Positions 36,573 to 45,001 of a stretch of DNA of 64,000 nucleotides are shown piece by piece (positions within the stretch are counted from its first letter, which is position 1; every line of letters begins with the position of its first letter). This DNA is from Streptomonospora nanhaiensis (lineage in GTDB: Bacteria > Actinomycetota > Actinomycetes > Streptosporangiales > Streptosporangiaceae), in contig NZ_JACCFO010000001.1 of the NCBI RefSeq assembly GCF_013410565.1, forward strand, positions 4,402,001 to 4,466,000, in the 5' to 3' direction. The notes below the pieces were generated by a model. It saw only the letters and a list, made by a program, of their open reading frames with translations, searched no databases and had not been told where the DNA came from. A program made the translations under genes and the position numbers.

Positions 36573-37952
36573 GTGACCAAGGTCGTGATCATCGGTGGCG
36601 GACCCGGCGGCTACGAGGCCGCACTCGTGGCCGCGCAACTGGGCGCGGACGTGACCGTGGTGGACCGCGACGGGATCGGCGGTGCCTGCGTCCTCACCGA
36701 CTGCGTGCCGTCCAAGACCCTCATCGCGACCTCCGTGCGCTCCACCTACGTCCGCGAGTCCGCCCGGCTGGGCATCGAGATCCCCACGGCCGACGGCCGG
36801 CCCGACGTCACCGTCGACCTGCGCAAGGTCAACGAGCGCGTCAAGCGGCTGGCCCAGGCGCAGTCCGACGACACCGCCAACCGGGTGCTCAAGGAGGGCG
36901 TCGAGATCATCCCGGGCGAGGCCCGCCTGGTCGACCCCAGCATCGTGGCGGTGGGCGACCAGCGCATCCGCGCCGACGTGGTCCTGGTGGCCACCGGCGC
37001 GCACCCCCGCGAGCTGCCCTCGGCCCGGCCCGACGGCGAACGCATCCTTACCTGGCGCCACCTCTACGACCTGGAGGAGTTGCCCGAGAAGCTGATCGTG
37101 GTGGGCTCGGGCGTGACCGGCGCGGAGTTCGCCAACGCCTACCAGGGCCTGGGCTCGGAGGTCACCCTGGTGTCCTCGCGCGAGCGGGTCATGCCCACCC
37201 AGGACGCCGACGCCGCCGAGGTCCTGGAGGGCGTGTTCCGCCGGCTGGGCATGACCGTGCTCGGCAAGACCCGCGCCGAGTCGGTGACCAACACCGGCAG
37301 CGGCGTGGTGGTGACCCTGTCCGACGGCCGCACGGTCGAGGGCAGCCACTGCCTGATGACGGTCGGCATGATCCCCAACACCGCCAACCTCGGCCTGGAG
37401 GAGGCCGGGGTGCGGCTGGACAAGGGCGGGTTCGTGCAGGTCGACCGGGTGTCGCGCACCTCCACGCCGGGCGTCTACGCCGCCGGCGACTGCACGGGCG
37501 TCAACATGCTCGCCTCGGTGGCGGCCATGCAGGGGCGGATCGCGATGTGGCACGCGCTGGGCGAGGCGGTGTCGCCGCTGAAGCTGTCGACCGTGGCCTC
37601 GACCGTGTTCACCCACCCCGAACTCGCCTCGGTGGGCGCCACCGAGGAGGACGTGCGCAGCGGCCGGGTCGACGCCCGCGTGGTCAACCTCCCGCTGGAC
37701 ACCAACCCGCGCGCCAAGATGACCAACAGCAAGGACGGGTTCGTCAAGCTCATCTGCCGCCAGCAGACCGGCATCATCATGGGCGGGGTGATCGTGGGGC
37801 CGCGGGCCAGCGAGCTGATCCTGGGGGTGTCGGTGGCCGTGCAGCAGCGGCTGACCGTCGACGAGGTCGCCCACACCTTCTCGGTCTACCCCTCGCTGTC
37901 GGGCAGCGTCACCGAGGCCGCCCGCTCGCTCATGCAGGCTTCGCCCGAGTAG
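36573..37952 (+). CDS. NAD(P)H-quinone dehydrogenase, flavoprotein disulfide reductase family (LpdA-like)
   Basis: 459 residues. FAD motif VVIIGGGPGGYEAALVA, GGACVLTDCVPSKTLIATS with the two Cys, an NAD motif LIVVGSGVTGAEFANAY and GVYAAGDCTGVNMLASVAAMQG show the lipoamide-dehydrogenase fold. The C-terminal catalytic His-Glu dyad is absent: the usual HPTLSE is YPSLSGSV, as in mycobacterial LpdA (Rv3303c), which reduces quinones instead of lipoamide. Located downstream of PNP on the plus strand with a perfect terminator after it. Confidence 0.9.
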   Translation: MTKVVIIGGGPGGYEAALVAAQLGADVTVVDRDGIGGACVLTDCVPSKTLIATSVRSTYVRESARLGIEIPTADGRPDVTVDLRKVNERVKRLAQAQSDDTANRVLKEGVEIIPGEARLVDPSIVAVGDQRIRADVVLVATGAHPRELPSARPDGERILTWRHLYDLEELPEKLIVVGSGVTGAEFANAYQGLGSEVTLVSSRERVMPTQDADAAEVLEGVFRRLGMTVLGKTRAESVTNTGSGVVVTLSDGRTVEGSHCLMTVGMIPNTANLGLEEAGVRLDKGGFVQVDRVSRTSTPGVYAAGDCTGVNMLASVAAMQGRIAMWHALGEAVSPLKLSTVASTVFTHPELASVGATEEDVRSGRVDARVVNLPLDTNPRAKMTNSKDGFVKLICRQQTGIIMGGVIVGPRASELILGVSVAVQQRLTVDEVAHTFSVYPSLSGSVTEAARSLMQASPE

Positions 37953-37996
37953 GGCGCCCCGCCGCGCCCGGACCGCCGGGCGGGGCCCGCCAACGC

Positions 37997-38034
37997 CGGC
38001 GGCCCCGGCACAGCGCGCTGTGCCGGGGCCGCCG
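37997..38034. terminator. Perfect 38-bp palindromic bidirectional terminator
   Basis: CGGCGGCCCCGGCACAGCG is followed directly by its exact reverse complement, between converging genes at 37952 and 38065. Confidence 0.85.
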
Positions 38035-38064
38035 TTGGTGCGTGGCCGGGTGGGGCGGGCGGGC

Positions 38065-39327
38065 CTAGAAGTCGAACCCGCCGAAGTCGCCTCCGCCGAA
38101 GTCGCCGAAGTCGCCGCCTCCGCCGAAGTCTCCGCCGCCGCCCATGTCACCGCCCATGTCGCCGGCGCCGATCATGCCGCCGCCCATCATGGACCCCATC
38201 ATCGAGCCCATCATCATGCCGGTGAACATGCCCATCATCATGTCCATGCCGAAGTAGCCGCCCGCGTAGGGGGCGTAGGCCGGGCCGGCGTCGTAGTAGG
38301 GGCGCCGGCGGCCGTCGACCTCGACGAGGCGGACGTCGGGGTCGTGGCCCGAGAGCACCGCCTGCGCGCAGGCCGGGCAGGCCGGCACCGAGCGGTTGGT
38401 GCCGCCGGGCGGCGCCCACATGACGTCCTGGCGCGAGGGGCCGTGCTGCGGGTTGAAGAAGCACGGCTGGCGGCGCTCGGGCACGGGCTCGCCGGCCATG
38501 CGCGCGCGGGTGGCCACCATGTAGTAGCGGCCGTCCTCCAGGGCGTTGGTGACCTGCTGGACCTGCTCGGGCTCGCGGATGTTGTCGAGCGTGGCCTTGG
38601 CGCGGTCGTAGGAGTCCATGGCGTGGGTGTAGTCGGCGCGGGTGAGGTCGTCGACCTTGGCGACGTCGATCTCCAGGCGCGCGATGTCCTCGCCCAGCCG
38701 GACCACGTCCTCGGTGGCCATCTGCTTGATCTCGGCCAGCTCCTTGGCCTTCTGCTCCTCGCGGCGCTTCCTGCCGCGGTAGAGGAAGAACCCGCCCGCG
38801 GCCACGGCCAGCACCAGCAGGCCCAGCAGCAGGGCGCCGAACACGCCGGAGGCGGCGTCGGCGGACTCCTGCTCCTCGACGACCTCGGGCACGGCGACCA
38901 GGGTGTCGACCTGGCCCTCGCCCCGGGCGAGCAGCTCCTGCTCCAGGGCCTGGTTCTCCTCCGGGCTGAGCTCGGTGGAGTCGATGATCAGGTTCTGCGA
39001 CCCGGCCAGGACGGCGTAGGTGCCGTCGCCGACCTCGGCCTGGACCTCGGAGAGGTAGCTGTCGACACTGGCCTCGGAGTTGAAGGTCTCCGAGCCCAGG
39101 ATCACGTAGTAGGTGGGGTTGGCCGCGGAGTCGGCCGCGTCAGCAAGGGCGTCCCGCTCGGCCTGGGGGAGCTCCTCGGTGCTGACGGCGGGGTCGACGA
39201 AGACGTTCTCGTTCCGTAGCGCGTCGACGACGTCGTTCGCGGGGGGAGCATCGGCGCTGGCCGGTGCCGCTGCCATGACAGTGAGCCCCGCGGCGAGCAG
39301 GGCGGGTAGTACCAAGCGGCGCAACAT
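38065..39327 (-). CDS. Exported membrane-anchored protein with Met/Gly/Phe-rich tail
   Basis: 420 residues from ATG 39327 (AGAGGA 8 bases upstream). A signal peptide (LRRLVLPALLAAGLTVMAAAPASADA) precedes an extracellular domain of ~150 residues resembling the TPM-like/DUF6676 fold, one membrane helix (VFGALLLGLLVLAVAAGGFFLY), and a basic coiled-coil-like segment (KELAEIKQMATEDVVRLGEDIARLEIDVAKV). After that comes a Cys-containing stretch (PCFFN; VPACPACAQ) and a 60-residue tail of Met, Gly, Phe and Asp. I do not know its function; the topology suggests the tail is cytoplasmic. Confidence 0.75.
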   Translation of the reverse strand: MLRRLVLPALLAAGLTVMAAAPASADAPPANDVVDALRNENVFVDPAVSTEELPQAERDALADAADSAANPTYYVILGSETFNSEASVDSYLSEVQAEVGDGTYAVLAGSQNLIIDSTELSPEENQALEQELLARGEGQVDTLVAVPEVVEEQESADAASGVFGALLLGLLVLAVAAGGFFLYRGRKRREEQKAKELAEIKQMATEDVVRLGEDIARLEIDVAKVDDLTRADYTHAMDSYDRAKATLDNIREPEQVQQVTNALEDGRYYMVATRARMAGEPVPERRQPCFFNPQHGPSRQDVMWAPPGGTNRSVPACPACAQAVLSGHDPDVRLVEVDGRRRPYYDAGPAYAPYAGGYFGMDMMMGMFTGMMMGSMMGSMMGGGMIGAGDMGGDMGGGGDFGGGGDFGDFGGGDFGGFDF

Positions 39328-39429
39328 GATCGTTCCTCTCGCCTCCCTCATCCTCACTAGACGAACAGGGAGGCCGGAAGGTTCCCCTGGGGGAACCGTG
39401 GGCTGTGGTTCCACGACCTTGTGCCCCCA

Positions 39430-39470
39430 CACTACGGGCGGCCCGCCCAAGCGGCGGGCCGCCCGTAGTG
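39430..39470 (-). terminator. Symporter gene terminator
   Basis: CACTACGGGCGGCCCGCC-caagc-GGCGGGCCGCCCGTAGTG, a perfect 18-bp stem 55 bases beyond the stop at 39525. Confidence 0.85.
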
Positions 39471-39524
39471 GTGTCGCGGCGGTGCGGGTGGCGGGGCGCG
39501 CCCCGCGCGTGCGGGGCGCGGCCG

Positions 39525-40970
39525 TCAGGCCGAGGACGCCGGGGTGGACCCGGCCGCCTTGGCGGGCTCGGCGGGCTCGGTGTCCGCCTCGGCGCTGCCG
39601 GCGGTGCCGGTCGCGTCGGCGGTGCCGGTGCCCGGAGCCGGGGCCTCGGTGTCGGCGACGAACCCGTCCAGCCCGCGCGGGGCGTTGTAGCGCGCCAGGT
39701 CGATGATGCCCTCGCGCTTGGCGACGATCGCGGGGATCAGCGCCTGCCCGGCGACGTTGGTGGCGGTGCGGCCCATGTCCAGGATCGGGTCGACCGCCAG
39801 CAGCAGGCCCACGCCCTCAAGCGGCAGCCCCACGGTGGACAGGGTGAGGGTCAGCATCACGGTGGCGCCGGTGGTGCCGGCGGTGGCCGCCGAGCCGATC
39901 ACCGACACGAACACGATCAGCAGGTAGTCGGTGATGCCCAGCGGCACGCCGTAGAACTGCGACACGAAGATCGCGGCGACGGCGGGGTAGATCGCGGCGC
40001 AGCCGTCCATCTTGGTGGTGGCGCCGAAGGGCACCGCGAACGAGGCGTAGTGGCGCGGCACGCCCAGGTTCTGCTCGGCCACGCGCTCGGTCACCGGCAT
40101 GGTGCCCATCGAGGAGCGCGAGACGAACCCGAGCTGCACGGCGGGCCACACGCCCGTGAAGTACTTCAGCGGCGAGAGGCCGTGCAGGCGGGCCAGCACC
40201 GGGTAGACGACGAACAGCACCAGGGCCAGGCCCACGTAGATCGCCACGGAGAACCGGCCCAGCGCGCCCACGGTGGTCCAGCCGTAGCTGTAGACCGCGT
40301 TGCCCAGCAGGCCGACGGTGCCCAGCGGGGCCAGGCGGATGACCCACCACAGGACCTTGAGCACGACGCTCAGGGCCGAGCGGGTGAAGGCCAGGAACGG
40401 CTCGGCGGCCGAGCCCACGCGCACCGCGGCCACGCCGATCGCGATGGCGATGACGATGAGCTGGAGCGCGTTGAAGTCGAGGCTGGTGGTGAGCGCGCCG
40501 CCCTCCTCGGCGGTGCCCGCGGTCAGGCCGAGGATGTTGACCGGCACCAGGCTCTCCAGGAACGCCAGCCAGGAGCCGTGCGAGCCCGCGTCGGGGGCCT
40601 CGGCGGCACCGGCGTCGACGCCGGCGTTGACACCCGGCTGGAAGACCAGGCCCAGCCCGATGCCGATGGCGACGGCGATCAGCGCGGTGACGGCGAACCA
40701 CAGCAGCGTCTGCCCGGCCAGGCGGGCGGCGTTGGAGGTGTGCCGCAGATTGGCGATCGAGGAGATGACCGCCAGCACGATCAGCGGCGGCACGATCGTC
40801 TGCAGCAGGGTCACGAAGGTCGAGCCGATGGTGTCGAGCGTGACGGCCAGCCAGTTGGGGTCGTCGGCGGTGCCGCCGAGCTGGCGGGCCACGACGCCCA
40901 GGCCGATGCCGACGACCAGGGCGGCGATGACTTGGACGGCGAAGGGGACGCGGCGGAGTGCGGATAGCAC
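39525..40970 (-). CDS. Dicarboxylate/amino acid:cation symporter (DAACS)
   Basis: 481 residues with eight or so membrane helices and two re-entrant loops. FVSRSSMGTMPVTERVAEQN contains the Ser-rich hairpin tip and FGATTKMDGCAAIYPAVAAIFVSQFYG the NMDGT-equivalent motif, here KMDGC: the Asn is replaced by Lys and Thr by Cys, which may alter ion or substrate use. The C-terminal ~65 residues are Pro/Ala/Glu-rich. AGGAG is 7 bases before the GTG start. A Crp-like site lies in the upstream region. Confidence 0.9.
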   Translation of the reverse strand: MLSALRRVPFAVQVIAALVVGIGLGVVARQLGGTADDPNWLAVTLDTIGSTFVTLLQTIVPPLIVLAVISSIANLRHTSNAARLAGQTLLWFAVTALIAVAIGIGLGLVFQPGVNAGVDAGAAEAPDAGSHGSWLAFLESLVPVNILGLTAGTAEEGGALTTSLDFNALQLIVIAIAIGVAAVRVGSAAEPFLAFTRSALSVVLKVLWWVIRLAPLGTVGLLGNAVYSYGWTTVGALGRFSVAIYVGLALVLFVVYPVLARLHGLSPLKYFTGVWPAVQLGFVSRSSMGTMPVTERVAEQNLGVPRHYASFAVPFGATTKMDGCAAIYPAVAAIFVSQFYGVPLGITDYLLIVFVSVIGSAATAGTTGATVMLTLTLSTVGLPLEGVGLLLAVDPILDMGRTATNVAGQALIPAIVAKREGIIDLARYNAPRGLDGFVADTEAPAPGTGTADATGTAGSAEADTEPAEPAKAAGSTPASSA

Positions 40971-41221
40971 GGAGTGACTCCTGGGTCAGGGCGAATCGGG
41001 GGCCCCACGGGTGGGCGGGGCCGCTCCGGGGGACGGGGCGCGCAGCGAACGCGCGCGGCGGGGACGGCGGCGGCCGGGTCGAGCGTCGGTCAGACCCGGG
41101 GACACGCCTGCGATGCGACACGGCACAGGTCGATGTGCCGGCGCACGGTGAGGCCCCAAAGATTCGTCACAAAAGTCCACAATGGTGGCCACTGCCCGGT
41201 TATTCCCCAACCGCGGTGCGA

Positions 41222-41237
41222 TGTCACCCAGATCACA
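41222..41237. promoter_or_regulatory. Crp/GlxR-like site upstream of symporter gene
   Basis: TGTCA-cccaga-TCACA matches the Crp-family consensus TGTGA-N6-TCACA at 9 of 10 fixed positions. It lies 250 bp from the symporter start. A class III cyclase in the same window (53300) could supply cAMP (inference). Confidence 0.45.
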
Positions 41238-41312
41238 CCGCCGGATCGGAACCCCGCCGCGGCCCGGATCGCGCTCCAGGCCGCGCGCGGCGCCGGGGCC
41301 CAAACGGCGCGG

Positions 41313-41348
41313 GGCCGGGAGGGGGCGGCGGCACACCCCCTCCCGGCC
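41313..41348 (-). terminator. Siderophore-binding protein gene terminator
   Basis: GGCCGGGAGGGGG-N10-CCCCCTCCCGGCC, perfect 13-bp stem 28 bases past the stop. Confidence 0.8.
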
Positions 41349-41375
41349 GTCCGCGCGCCGGGGCCGCCCGGAGGG

Positions 41376-42428
41376 CTACTCCACCTCGGCGGGCTCGGTG
41401 CCGGGGTCGCCGTCGACCAGGTCGACCAGGCGCGGCACCAGTTCGTCCAGCGCGTAGGGCAGGCTGAGCACCGAGCCGAAGGACAGCGCGCCGTTGAGGC
41501 GGCTCATCTCCGGCATCTCCAGCACGCGGCCCTCCTTGGCGGCGTCCAGCTCGGAGAAGACGTCGGTGCGGGCGACGCTGTTGTCGGGGTCGTCGTAGAC
41601 CCCCAGCAGCAGCACGTCGGCCTCCAGCACCTCCAGCTTCTCCAGGCTGACCTGCTTGGGCGCGCGCTCCTCGTCGGTGAACAGGGCCTCGGCCTTCTCG
41701 GGCAGCGCGAAGCCGAGCTGGGTGAGGAACCCCGGCGCGGGACCCTCGGCGTAGGCCCACGCCTCGCCCTCGATGGAGGTGGCGAGCAGGCCCGTGGACT
41801 CGGCGAACTCCGGGTGGTCGGCGCGGACCTGCTCGAAGCGCTCCTCGATGTCGGCGACCAGCGCCTCGGCCTCCGCCTCGCGGTCCAGCGCGGTGCCCAC
41901 CATCGCGGCGATCTCCTGCCAGGGCGCGCCGTAGTCGGCGTGGTCGGGCGCCTGGGCGATGGTGGGGGCGATCTCGGCGAGGGTGGTGTACTCCTCCTCC
42001 GTCAGGCCGGAGTTGACCCCCAGGATCAGGTCGGGGCGCAGCGCGCCGATCTGCTCGAAGTTCAGCTCCTCCACCGGCAGCACCTCGGGCGTCTCGTCAT
42101 CGCCCAGCAGCTCGGCCGCCCACGGCCACAGGGCGCCGTCGTGCCCGCCGAACCACTCGCGCACGCCCACCGGGGTGACGCCCAGCGCCATCACGTAGTC
42201 CTGTTCGGTCAACCCGACCGTCACGACGCGGGAGGGCCGTCCGGAGATTTCCGTGGTGCCGTACTTGTGCTTGACGCGGCGGGCGGGCCCGCTGCCGGAC
42301 TCCTCGGTGGGCGGGGGCCCGCAGGCGGTGAGGCCCAGCGCGGCAGCGCCGCCCAGGCCGAGCAGCGCGCTGCGGCGGGAGATGACCGGCGCGCCTGTGC
42401 GGGGCCGCGGGTGTGCTGTCTTGACCAA
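41376..42428 (-). CDS. Iron-siderophore ABC transporter substrate-binding lipoprotein
   Basis: 350 residues from TTG 42428, with AGGAGA 6 bases upstream. The leader SRRSALLGLGGAAALGLTACG shows a twin-arginine start and a lipobox (LTAC), so it is exported folded and lipid-anchored. The rest is a FecB/FepB-type binding protein: RVVTVGLTEQDYVMALGVTPVGVREW, FEQIGALRPDLILGVNSGLTEEEYTTL, and SLEKLEVLEADVLLLGVY. No permease or ATPase gene is adjacent, so it must use a transporter encoded elsewhere. An iron box upstream supports regulation by iron. Confidence 0.92.
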   Translation of the reverse strand: MVKTAHPRPRTGAPVISRRSALLGLGGAAALGLTACGPPPTEESGSGPARRVKHKYGTTEISGRPSRVVTVGLTEQDYVMALGVTPVGVREWFGGHDGALWPWAAELLGDDETPEVLPVEELNFEQIGALRPDLILGVNSGLTEEEYTTLAEIAPTIAQAPDHADYGAPWQEIAAMVGTALDREAEAEALVADIEERFEQVRADHPEFAESTGLLATSIEGEAWAYAEGPAPGFLTQLGFALPEKAEALFTDEERAPKQVSLEKLEVLEADVLLLGVYDDPDNSVARTDVFSELDAAKEGRVLEMPEMSRLNGALSFGSVLSLPYALDELVPRLVDLVDGDPGTEPAEVE

Positions 42429-42564
42429 CGTGCTCTCCTGACGTTCCTGCTCGGCGGGCGGTGCGCCCGCCGGCGTCCGCGAGACCCGCGCCCGGCCGCG
42501 GCCGCGCGGAGCGCGCGGCGCACCGCCCGGCCGCGACCGGGACGCCCCCGGATCGGGATGGAGA

Positions 42565-42583
42565 TTAGGTTAGCCTGGGCTCA
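42565..42583 (-). promoter_or_regulatory. DtxR/IdeR-type iron box
   Basis: On the plus strand TTAGGTTAGCCTGGGCTCA; the left half TTAGGTTAG is identical to the consensus, the right half is degenerate (14 of 19 overall). It lies 137 bp before the siderophore-binding protein start. Confidence 0.6.
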
Positions 42584-42794
42584 CTTGGCGGATCGCGGCG
42601 GGGTGGGCCCATCACCAGCGGAGACACCGGGCAGCGGTCCGGCCGCGCCGCGCCGCCGGCAACGGGCGCGACGGATATGGCGCACGCCACGCAATTCGTC
42701 GCATCGCCGTAGGAATCCCCGGCGTCCTGGTTCCGCTCGGCGCCGCGACGGGCAACGCCCACGCTGGGAAACGGGGACCGCGTATCGCGCAACG

Positions 42795-42831
42795 CCGGGG
42801 CCCGGCCGGGCAGTGCCCGGCCGGGCCCCGG
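42795..42831 (-). terminator. Acyl-CoA carboxylase operon terminator
   Basis: CCGGGGCCCGGCCGGGCA and its exact complement flank a single G; perfect 18-bp arms, 19 bases past the stop. Confidence 0.85.
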
Positions 42832-42849
42832 CCCGCGTCGGCGGGCGGC

Positions 42850-44625
42850 TCAGGCGTCCTTGATCTGGCAGACCACGCCGCCGCTGCTCAGCGGATCGCC
42901 AGCCCGCACCGACAGGCCGGCGACCACGCCCGGCTTGTGCGCGGTCAGCGGCTGCTCCATCTTCATCGCCTCGATGACCACCACCGGGTCTCCCTCGGCG
43001 ACCTGCTGGCCGTCCTCGGCCACCACCTTCACCACGGTGCCCTGCATCGGCGAGACCAGGGAGTCGCCGCCGGCCGCCGCCGGGGTGCCCCCGGTGCCGC
43101 CGCCCCGGCGCCCGGAGCGGCGGGCCGGGCGGCCCGCGCCCCCGCCGCCGCCAAGGTCGGCGCCGAGCCCGGCGGGCAGCACGACCTCCAGCCGCCGGCC
43201 GCCGACCTCGACGGTGACCGGGGTGCGCTCCTCGGGCTCGGCCTGCTCGGCGGCGCCCGCGTAGGGCTCGATGGTGTTGTCGAACTCGGTCTCGATCCAC
43301 CGGGTGTAGACGGAGAACGGGGTCTGGGGGTCGGCCGGCGCGAACGCCGGGTCCTCGATCACCGCCCGGTGGAACGGGATGACCGTGGGCATGCCGCCGA
43401 CCTCGAACTCCGCCAGCGCCCGCCGCGAGCGCTCCAGCGCCTCGGCGCGGGTGCGGCCGGTGACGATGAGCTTGGCCACCATGGAGTCGAACGCCTGGGG
43501 CACGGTGAACCCGACCTCGCAGCCGGTGTCGACCCGCACGCCCGGCCCGCCGGGCAGGTTCAGCGCGGTGATGGTGCCCGGCGCGGGCATGAAGTTGCGC
43601 CCGGCGTCCTCGGCGTTGATGCGGAACTCGATGGAGTGCCCGCGCAGCACCGGGTCGCCGTAGCCGAGTTCGGCGCCGTCGGCGATGCGGAACATCTCGC
43701 GGACCAGGTCGATGCCGGCGACCTCCTCCGACACCGGGTGCTCCACCTGCAGGCGGGTGTTGACCTCCAGGAACGAGATGGTGCCGTCCTGGCCGACCAG
43801 GAACTCGCAGGTGCCCGCGCCCACGTACCCGGCCTCGCGCAGGATCGCCTTGGAGGAGGTGTAGAGCAGGTCCAGTTGGGCGTCGCTGAGGAAGGGCGCG
43901 GGCGCCTCCTCGACCAGCTTCTGGTGGCGGCGCTGCAGCGAGCAGTCGCGGGTGGAGACCACGACCACGTTGCCGTGGGAGTCGGCCAGGCACTGGGTCT
44001 CGACGTGGCGGGGGCGGTCCAGGTAGCGCTCCACGAAGCACTCGCCGCGGCCGAACGCCGCGACGGCCTCGCGCACCGCCGACTCGTAGGCGTCGGGGAC
44101 CTCCTCCAGGCTGCGGGCGACCTTCAGCCCGCGCCCGCCGCCGCCGAAGGCCGCCTTGATCGCGATGGGCAGCCCGTGCTCCTCGGCGAAGGCCACGACC
44201 TCCTCGGCGCCCGACACGGGGTCGGGGGTGCCGGCCACCAGCGGGGCGCCCACCTTCTGCGCGATGTGGCGGGCCGCCACCTTGTCGCCCAGCGCGGTGA
44301 TGGCCGAGGGCGGCGGGCCGATCCAGGTCAGCCCGGCGTCGATGACGGCCTGCGCGAAGTCGGCGTTCTCGGCGAGGAAGCCGTAGCCGGGGTGGACGGC
44401 GTCGGCGCCGGAGCGCTCGGCGACGGCCAGGATCTTGCCGATGTCGAGGTAGGACTCCGCCGGGGTGCGGCCGCCCAGGGCGTGGGCCTCGTCGGCCACC
44501 TTGACGTGGAGGGCGTCCAGGTCCGGCTCGGCGTAGATCGCGACGCTGCCGATCCCGGCGTCGCGGCAGGCGCGCGCGACGCGGACCGCGATCTCGCCGC
44601 GGTTGGCGATCAGAACTTTACGCAC
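42850..44625 (-). CDS. Acyl-CoA carboxylase alpha subunit (biotin carboxylase + BCCP)
   Basis: 591 residues. Biotin carboxylase occupies about 1-450 ([59 protein letters not shown]), then a linker, and a biotinyl carrier domain at the C-terminus with VIEAMKMEQ, Lys555 being the biotinylation site. Actinobacterial alpha subunits of this kind serve acetyl- and propionyl-CoA carboxylases. AGGAGG precedes GTG 44625. It is the last gene of beta-epsilon-alpha; the biotin ligase for Lys555 is probably the one at 49974. Confidence 0.96.
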   Translation of the reverse strand: MRKVLIANRGEIAVRVARACRDAGIGSVAIYAEPDLDALHVKVADEAHALGGRTPAESYLDIGKILAVAERSGADAVHPGYGFLAENADFAQAVIDAGLTWIGPPPSAITALGDKVAARHIAQKVGAPLVAGTPDPVSGAEEVVAFAEEHGLPIAIKAAFGGGGRGLKVARSLEEVPDAYESAVREAVAAFGRGECFVERYLDRPRHVETQCLADSHGNVVVVSTRDCSLQRRHQKLVEEAPAPFLSDAQLDLLYTSSKAILREAGYVGAGTCEFLVGQDGTISFLEVNTRLQVEHPVSEEVAGIDLVREMFRIADGAELGYGDPVLRGHSIEFRINAEDAGRNFMPAPGTITALNLPGGPGVRVDTGCEVGFTVPQAFDSMVAKLIVTGRTRAEALERSRRALAEFEVGGMPTVIPFHRAVIEDPAFAPADPQTPFSVYTRWIETEFDNTIEPYAGAAEQAEPEERTPVTVEVGGRRLEVVLPAGLGADLGGGGGAGRPARRSGRRGGGTGGTPAAAGGDSLVSPMQGTVVKVVAEDGQQVAEGDPVVVIEAMKMEQPLTAHKPGVVAGLSVRAGDPLSSGGVVCQIKDA

Positions 44626-44700
44626 GGTCGAAAAACCTCCTGGTCCGGCGTCGGCGGGGATCGGCGCCTGTGGTGGAAAGTCTAGGGAGCGGTGGGCGGA

Positions 44701-44946
44701 TCAGCCGGGGCCGTAGGCGGCGCGCCAGGCGCCCGGCCCGGGGGCCGGCGGGCGGCGCAGCAGCCGCGCGCGGTCGCGCCAGCCCGAGTACGGCGCGCCC
44801 TCGGCCGCGCCGCGCGCGGCCCGCGCGGCGCTGGCGCGCGCGGTCAGCACCGCCACCAGCGCGGCGACCTCCTCGGGCGTGGGGTCGCCGCGGACCACCC
44901 GGAGGAACGGCGCGGGACCGGAGGGCCCCGCCGCGTTCGCCGTCAT
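44701..44946 (-). CDS. Acyl-CoA carboxylase epsilon subunit
   Basis: 81 residues from ATG 44946 (AGGGGG 5 bases upstream; GTG 44952 is possible). FLRVVRGDPTPEEVAALVAVLTA is the conserved core of AccE/PccE, the small actinobacteria-specific subunit that tethers alpha and beta. A Trp/Arg-rich tail (SGWRDRARLLRRPPAPGPGAWRAAYGPG) is also typical. Its position between beta and alpha subunits confirms the assignment. Confidence 0.88.
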   Translation of the reverse strand: MTANAAGPSGPAPFLRVVRGDPTPEEVAALVAVLTARASAARAARGAAEGAPYSGWRDRARLLRRPPAPGPGAWRAAYGPG

Positions 44947-45001
44947 CGCCACCCCCTGTTCGCGTACCTCGATGACCTCGCGTACCTCGTGGACCGCCCG
45001 C

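Larger units (their letters stand above)
40971..41375. other. Promoter region of symporter and 3' region of siderophore-binding gene
   Basis: No gene. The middle (41155-41240) is AT-richer and holds the leftward promoter candidates and a Crp-like box at 41222-41237. The right end carries the 13-bp-stem terminator at 41313-41348. Confidence 0.45.
42429..42849. other. Leader and promoter region of siderophore-binding gene
   Basis: No gene. Holds the iron box at 42565-42583, a GC-rich 130-base leader with several potential hairpins, and the carboxylase terminator at 42795-42831. Confidence 0.45.

Noticed and set aside
44961-44990. Direct repeat of TCGCGTACCTCG between carboxylase subunit genes
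   Set aside because: Two short copies within a 50-bp intra-operon gap; no regulatory meaning could be supported.
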